From Nitrospira sp. (GTDB lineage Bacteria > Nitrospirota > Nitrospiria > Nitrospirales > Nitrospiraceae), in contig SWDP01000007.1 of NCBI GenBank assembly GCA_005116885.1, forward strand, positions 46,502 through 88,341: 41,840 nucleotides of DNA. The letters run 5' to 3'. The notes beneath the pieces are model-generated. The model saw only the letters and a list, made by a program, of their open reading frames with translations, was not told where the DNA came from and searched no databases. A program made the position numbers and the translations under genes. Positions within the stretch are counted from its first letter, which is position 1. Every line of letters starts with the position of its first letter. Shown piece by piece: positions 37,611 to 41,840 of the stretch.

Positions 37611-38844
37611 TCTCTTTGTTCTGAACGCGCATCTCATGTCCTGGGGGGCCGAAACGATCAGTGCCGACAGCGGCGCCCCCGCCTTGGGGATCTTGACTCA
37701 ATACGCGAACGCCCACACCCCCATCGACCTGACCATTCTCGACATTCAGTTGCCCGACATGGACGGCCTCATGCTCGCCCACGCCATCAAGGCAGACCCC
37801 GCCCTCCGCCGTGTCGACCTCCTCGCCCTCAGCTCCGGGGAGCGCGACGCCCACCGTGGGGCAGCCGACCCCCTCGGCTTTGTGGCGTGGCTGCAGAAAC
37901 CGGTACGCCAATCGACGTTGCGAACCTGTTTGCAAAATTATCGCCAGGGATACGTCGCGGCGCCGGCCGTTGGGGAAGAGAAGGCCTTGATGCCTTCGGT
38001 GCTCACTGGACGCGTGCTCCTAGTCGAAGATAATCCTGTCAACCGTGAAGTCGCGATCGGGCTACTCGAATTACTCGGCTGCCATGTGGACAGCGCCAAA
38101 GACGGCCGTCAGGCCCTCGAGGTCTCCGCCACCAGCGCCTATGACATCATCTTCATGGACTGCCAGATGCCCATCATGGATGGGTTCACGGCGACAGCCC
38201 GCATTCGCGAACGGGAGCGTCAGACACAGGCGGCGCGCACCCCGATCATTGCCCTGACGGCCAACGCCATGGCGGGTGACCGGGATCATTGTCTGGCGGC
38301 CGGGATGGATGACTATCTCTCTAAACCGTTCTCCCAAGATCAGATGAAGGAGATGTTGAGTCGTTGGCTCAGTCAGACAGACCTCTCATCGTTACACAAA
38401 GACCAGACAAACACTCCAAGTAAAGCCGTGCCTGAGCCTTCAGCGCCGACAACTCCAGCGGAACACGGAGAGTCTAGCAGCGTGGTCGATTACCGTGCCT
38501 GGACTCCTATCCGGATGCTGAAGCGACCCGGACATCCCGACCCGCTCGGAAAATTGCTGGCCAGATACGTGGAGGACTCCCGGAAACTCGTCGACCAATT
38601 GCGCCAGGCAGTCGCATCGAACGATCCTACGACACTTCACACCATCGCACACCGCCTCAAATCCAGCAGCGCCACGCTGGGCGCCATGACCGTGGCGGCC
38701 CACTGTAAGGAACTGGAGGCCCTGGGTCGCAGTCATCGGATCGAGGGAGCCTCAGACCACTTTCGGCGCTTGGAACGGGATTTTGAAGCTGTCTGCTCCG
38801 TCTTTCAAACCACACTCAACAAGGAAAAAGCCCATGACGCCTGA
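37576..38844 (+). CDS. REC-REC-Hpt phosphorelay protein
   Basis: The 422-residue protein is paralogous to the C-terminal third of the kinase at 33092. Receiver 1 keeps phospho-Asp56 ([13 protein letters not shown]) but has Gly8 in place of one acidic-pair residue (VLIVDGN versus VLIVDDH). Receiver 2 is intact (Asp195, [15 protein letters not shown]). The Hpt domain has His359 in [14 protein letters not shown]. It starts at ATG 37576 within the PAS fragment, with no clear ribosome binding site, so translational coupling is likely. Without its own kinase core it may receive phosphate from the REC-kinase encoded next or from the kinase at 33092. Confidence 0.88.
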   Translation: MRVLIVDGNPANLFVLNAHLMSWGAETISADSGAPALGILTQYANAHTPIDLTILDIQLPDMDGLMLAHAIKADPALRRVDLLALSSGERDAHRGAADPLGFVAWLQKPVRQSTLRTCLQNYRQGYVAAPAVGEEKALMPSVLTGRVLLVEDNPVNREVAIGLLELLGCHVDSAKDGRQALEVSATSAYDIIFMDCQMPIMDGFTATARIRERERQTQAARTPIIALTANAMAGDRDHCLAAGMDDYLSKPFSQDQMKEMLSRWLSQTDLSSLHKDQTNTPSKAVPEPSAPTTPAEHGESSSVVDYRAWTPIRMLKRPGHPDPLGKLLARYVEDSRKLVDQLRQAVASNDPTTLHTIAHRLKSSSATLGAMTVAAHCKELEALGRSHRIEGASDHFRRLERDFEAVCSVFQTTLNKEKAHDA

Positions 38845-40057
38845 TCAACAGAACACCCCACTTGCTTTGATTGTGGACGACGATGCCGTGAACAGACTCA
38901 TGGCACGCGCAGCGCTGGAGAGCGCTGGATGGAGCGTCGAAGAAGCCGAGAATGGGCGAGAGGCACTGGCGGCGTTTCAGCAGCTCCATCCGGACGTCGT
39001 CCTGCTCGATATCATGATGCCGGAAATGGACGGGTTTGCGGCCTGTGCGGCGCTGCGAAAACTTCCTGAGGGAGAGCACACGCCTATTCTCATCATGACC
39101 GGTCTGGACGATTATGGCTCCATCACACAGGCCTACGATGCCGGCGCCACCGACTTTCTGACCAAACCGCTGAACGGACTGTTGCTCACGCATCGCGTCC
39201 GATACATTGTACGGTCGTCTCGAGTCTTGCAGGAGTTGCAGGCCAGTCGAGCAAGCTTGGCACAGGCTCGCGATGCGGCGCTTGAAGGCACACGCCTCAA
39301 GTCGGAATTTCTTGGCACCGTGAGCCACGAAATCCGGACGCCCATGAACGGGATCCTCGGCATGACGGAGTTACTTCAAGACACGTCCTTGACGCCTGAA
39401 CAACGTGACTATGCGGATACGATCCGCACCTCGGGCGAAGCACTGCTCTTGATCGTCAACGATATTCTGGATTTCTCGAAATTCGACTCCGGCAACTTGC
39501 AGCTGGAAGAGGTCGACTTCGACGTGAACCGGCTGCTCGTAGACATCGTCGGCCTGTTTCAAGAACGTGCGCGTAGCAAGGAAGTGAAATTATCCTGCGT
39601 CATTCAGGCTCAGTTGCCGACATGGCTGCACGGAGATTCCGGTCGATTGCGCCAGATCCTGAATAATCTGCTGGCGAACGCCGTCAAATTTACCGAGCGC
39701 GGCGAGATCGTGGTCCGCGCAGACCTGGAGGAGACATCAGGCAAGCAACACCCGCTGGACTCGAAACTCCCAGCTAAGTTCACCCGCGTCACGGGAAGAA
39801 TCGGACATCTCGTCAACGTACGTTTCTCCCTCTCCGACACGGGGATCGGCATCGCGAAGGAAGCCTGTGCGCGGATTTTCCAACCCTTCGTGCAAGCGGA
39901 TGGATCAACCACAAGAATTCATGGAGGGACCGGATTGGGGCTCGCGATCTGTCAGCAGCTTGTTGAACTCATGGGAGGGTCCATCAGCGTCGACAGTACG
40001 CCGGGCCGTGGCAGTATCTTTCAGTTTACCGTTCCCTTTGATCCCAAAACGGAATAG
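38834..40057 (+). CDS. REC-HisKA-HATPase histidine kinase
   Basis: ATG 38834 follows AAGGAA and overlaps the previous gene by 11 bases; the frame is open further upstream, to 38783. The 407 residues have an N-terminal receiver (phospho-Asp59 in [18 protein letters not shown]), a coiled-coil linker, His165 in [13 protein letters not shown], and an ATPase domain ([25 protein letters not shown]). It has no membrane segment and no C-terminal receiver. It is the last gene of the signalling locus and could be the kinase donor for the REC-REC-Hpt protein, standing in for the kinase core lost from that gene. Confidence 0.93.
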   Translation: MTPDQQNTPLALIVDDDAVNRLMARAALESAGWSVEEAENGREALAAFQQLHPDVVLLDIMMPEMDGFAACAALRKLPEGEHTPILIMTGLDDYGSITQAYDAGATDFLTKPLNGLLLTHRVRYIVRSSRVLQELQASRASLAQARDAALEGTRLKSEFLGTVSHEIRTPMNGILGMTELLQDTSLTPEQRDYADTIRTSGEALLLIVNDILDFSKFDSGNLQLEEVDFDVNRLLVDIVGLFQERARSKEVKLSCVIQAQLPTWLHGDSGRLRQILNNLLANAVKFTERGEIVVRADLEETSGKQHPLDSKLPAKFTRVTGRIGHLVNVRFSLSDTGIGIAKEACARIFQPFVQADGSTTRIHGGTGLGLAICQQLVELMGGSISVDSTPGRGSIFQFTVPFDPKTE

Positions 40058-40158
40058 GCCAAGAACGCACAATAGTCCCTAGCCTCGCGCGACAATCCTC
40101 GCCTTGTTTTCCCGCGGCATGCAGGGTAGGCTCAGCCCATCACGGGAACCCTCCATTC

Positions 40159-40965
40159 ATGGCTATTTACGCAATCGGCGACATTCAAGGTTGCCTCGAT
40201 CCATTCAGACAGCTCCTCGATCGGATTTCGTTCGATCCCCGGACGGATCGATTGTGGTTGGCCGGCGACCTCGTCAATCGAGGCCCCGAGTCTCTCGCCC
40301 TCCTCCGATTCGTGCGTGGGCTCGGTGATGCCGCCCAGATTGTACTGGGCAACCACGATCTCTTCTTGCTCGCAGTAGCCGAAAACATAGCCGCGCTACG
40401 ACACAAGGATACGATTCACGACATCGTGGACGCCAACGATCGCGATGAACTCATGGCCTGGCTCCGCCGCCAACCGCTCCATCATCGCGAAGGATCGTTC
40501 CTCATGGTTCACGCGGGACTCCTCCCACAATGGACCATTGATGAGGCCATCGGCTTGGCGCGTGAAGTCGAGACCGTGCTGGCAGGCCCGAACTATCGTC
40601 TGTTCCTCCAGAGCCTGTTTCATGGACCCTCTCCACAATGGAATCCATCGCTCACAGGCTCGGAGAGGCTGGTGAGTATTGCGCGAGTCTTCACCAGGCT
40701 ACGCACCTGCACCCCAACCGGTGAGATGTCCGGGTTCTCCGGCCCTCCTGATCAGGCGCCCGCTGGTTATTTTCCTTGGTTCAGAATTCCAAATCGAAAA
40801 CAGACCGAGACCACGGTCATCTGCGGACATTGGGCTGCGTTGGGATTGCACATTGAGTCCAACCTATTGGCCATCGATAGTGGCTGCGTATGGGGAAAAG
40901 AACTGACTGCGGTGCGGCTGCACGATCGCCAGGTCTTCCAGGTCCCGGGCATCCAACGAGCATAA
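40159..40965 (+). CDS. apaH: Symmetrical bis(5'-nucleosyl)-tetraphosphatase (ApaH)
   Basis: The 268-residue protein has the metallophosphatase motifs in order: YAIGDIQGC (residues 4-12), LAGDLVNRGPESL, VLGNHDLFLL, MVHAGLLPQW and CGHWAALG. It hydrolyses Ap4A to two ADP. The length is normal for ApaH. A DUF309 gene starts two bases after its stop, so the two are probably co-transcribed. The 101-base gap before it shows no obvious terminator for the signalling locus. Confidence 0.94.
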   Translation: MAIYAIGDIQGCLDPFRQLLDRISFDPRTDRLWLAGDLVNRGPESLALLRFVRGLGDAAQIVLGNHDLFLLAVAENIAALRHKDTIHDIVDANDRDELMAWLRRQPLHHREGSFLMVHAGLLPQWTIDEAIGLAREVETVLAGPNYRLFLQSLFHGPSPQWNPSLTGSERLVSIARVFTRLRTCTPTGEMSGFSGPPDQAPAGYFPWFRIPNRKQTETTVICGHWAALGLHIESNLLAIDSGCVWGKELTAVRLHDRQVFQVPGIQRA

Positions 40966-40967
40966 AC

Positions 40968-41483
40968 GTGATTGAGCCTCATCCTCCTGATCCGACTTGG
41001 CCTCGTTACTCAACGAGGCCGTTTCCATCCTATCGATTCCTTCCAGGGAGTAATCCTCACCCACGGCGCAATCCCCTCGGCCATTCCTATGGTCAACCAG
41101 AGCCGAAACCAATGGCATTCTTTACGGCCCATTGGCAGCGGTCAGAGGATTATCTATATGGGATCGACCTCTACAACTACGCCTACTGGTGGGAATGTCA
41201 CGAAATCTTCGAAGGACTTTGGCATGCAGTTGGCCACCACACTGAACAAGGAAACTTCTTCCAAGCCCTCATCCAATTCGCCGCCGCCAATCTCAAACAA
41301 TTCACCGGCAACCACCGGGCAGCGGGAAATCTGGTCACCAACGGCATCGTTCGCTTGCAAAAGATCCCGACGCTCTACATGGGGATCGACGTGGCCAGAC
41401 TCACAAAAGATTTTCGGCAGCACCTAGTCGATTCAGACTTTCGCACACCACTCATTCGCCTATATGAGCGGAAACACGCGTAG
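40968..41483 (+). CDS. DUF309-family protein
   Basis: GTG 40968 is preferred; it begins VIEPHPPDPTWPRYST two bases after the apaH stop and reads like the protein's natural start, while the frame is open to 40890 inside apaH. The 171-residue product has the DUF309 signature YWWECHEIFEGLWHAVG and NFFQALIQFAAANLKQF, a helical bundle of unknown function. The N-terminal 55 residues are Pro/Arg-rich. Confidence 0.85.
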   Translation: MIEPHPPDPTWPRYSTRPFPSYRFLPGSNPHPRRNPLGHSYGQPEPKPMAFFTAHWQRSEDYLYGIDLYNYAYWWECHEIFEGLWHAVGHHTEQGNFFQALIQFAAANLKQFTGNHRAAGNLVTNGIVRLQKIPTLYMGIDVARLTKDFRQHLVDSDFRTPLIRLYERKHA

Positions 41484-41505
41484 GACTTCGCCTCGCCAGC
41501 AGTCC

Positions 41506-41840
41506 TCAGACACCCAACGCTAGGCGAACGAGTGGCACCTTCTCGCCGATCCCGAACGAGAGCGGCTCCTTCACCGTCTCCGGATCCACGTAGGTCCCGA
41601 ATAGGCGATCCCAGATACTGAAGGTGACACCAAAGTTGGCGTTGGACAGAGTAAGGTTGTCACTGTGATGCACATGATGGAACCTCGGCGTGACGAACAC
41701 CCACTCCAACCAATTGGATCGCCAGGATACATTCATGTGCATCCAGTCGTTCAAAAGAATGTGGGATGTTGTCACGGCCAGACCTATCCACCAAGGGGCC
41801 ATGCCAAGCATCGAGTAGGCAAAGGCCCAGGGCAGGCCTT
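41506..41840 (-). CDS. Fatty acid hydroxylase/sterol desaturase-family protein, N-terminus outside window
   Basis: The minus-strand frame is open to the right edge, so only the C-terminal 110 or so residues are present. The histidine cluster FHHVHHSDN is the diiron-ligand HxxHH motif of the fatty acid hydroxylase superfamily. A hydrophobic segment (WWIGLAVTTSHILL) lies upstream, and FSIWDRLFGTYV is the typical tail motif. It is an integral membrane oxygenase; the substrate is unknown. It converges with the DUF309 gene, leaving 22 bases between them. Confidence 0.88.
   Translation of the reverse strand, partial: GLPWAFAYSMLGMAPWWIGLAVTTSHILLNDWMHMNVSWRSNWLEWVFVTPRFHHVHHSDNLTLSNANFGVTFSIWDRLFGTYVDPETVKEPLSFGIGEKVPLVRLALGV

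Overview
The window looks like a chromosomal segment of a Nitrospira-type, nitrite-oxidising, autotrophic bacterium. This is inferred from gene content only: a reductive TCA (rTCA) gene set with two-subunit ATP-citrate lyase, a five-subunit 2-oxoacid:ferredoxin oxidoreductase with a CODH-beta-like extra subunit, monomeric isocitrate dehydrogenase, and many multi-domain histidine kinases. No rRNA, tRNA or CRISPR array was seen.

Layout. 1-3031 (+): a gene cut by the left edge, a small three-helix membrane protein, and a ZorA/ZorB-like stator pair (MotA/ExbB-like channel plus OmpA-like peptidoglycan anchor) with no Zorya effector downstream. 3057-3276 (-): two gene scraps fused end to end, the N-terminus of a B12-binding radical SAM protein and the C-terminus of an IS30-like transposase. 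16552 down to 3483 (-): a 13 kb rTCA cluster in the order aclB, aclA, acn, idh, frdB, frdA, sucC, lipoprotein, sucD. Its gaps carry degenerate tandem heptanucleotide repeats, several able to form hairpins.

16811-24704: housekeeping and accessory genes. These are an AmpD-type amidase with SH3 domain, a Phd/VapC-type toxin-antitoxin pair, Fpg, a dual-specificity phosphatase, a zinc-ribbon protein, MITE-like repeats, a decayed island (trypsin-like protease and a small basic protein, each broken by an in-frame TGA, and a clipped antitoxin), a DUF4258/YgiT toxin-antitoxin pair, an Rsm22-like methyltransferase and a small hypothetical. 29000 down to 24830 (-): the five-subunit 2-oxoacid:ferredoxin oxidoreductase operon (beta, gamma, delta, epsilon, alpha), closed by a strong hairpin terminator. 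With the rTCA cluster it covers reductive steps from fumarate to citrate cleavage; only malate dehydrogenase and fumarase are not here.

29406-30096 (+): a stand-alone MetV-like zinc domain and QueF. 30373-40057 (+): a compact signalling locus, TonB-dependent receptor, YfiR, hybrid kinase (CHASE8-HAMP-HisKA-HATPase-REC-REC-Hpt), FIST sensor, a broken second hybrid kinase now split into a PAS fragment and a REC-REC-Hpt protein, and a REC-HisKA-HATPase kinase. No DNA-binding or cyclic-di-GMP output domain is encoded. 40159-41840: ApaH, a DUF309 protein and the C-terminal part of a fatty acid hydroxylase.

The most interesting leads are the effector-less ZorAB pair with its unknown neighbours, the output-less phosphorelay with a visible kinase-core deletion, the heptad repeats confined mostly to the carbon-fixation operon, the FrdA lacking the covalent-flavin histidine, and the orphan MetV.
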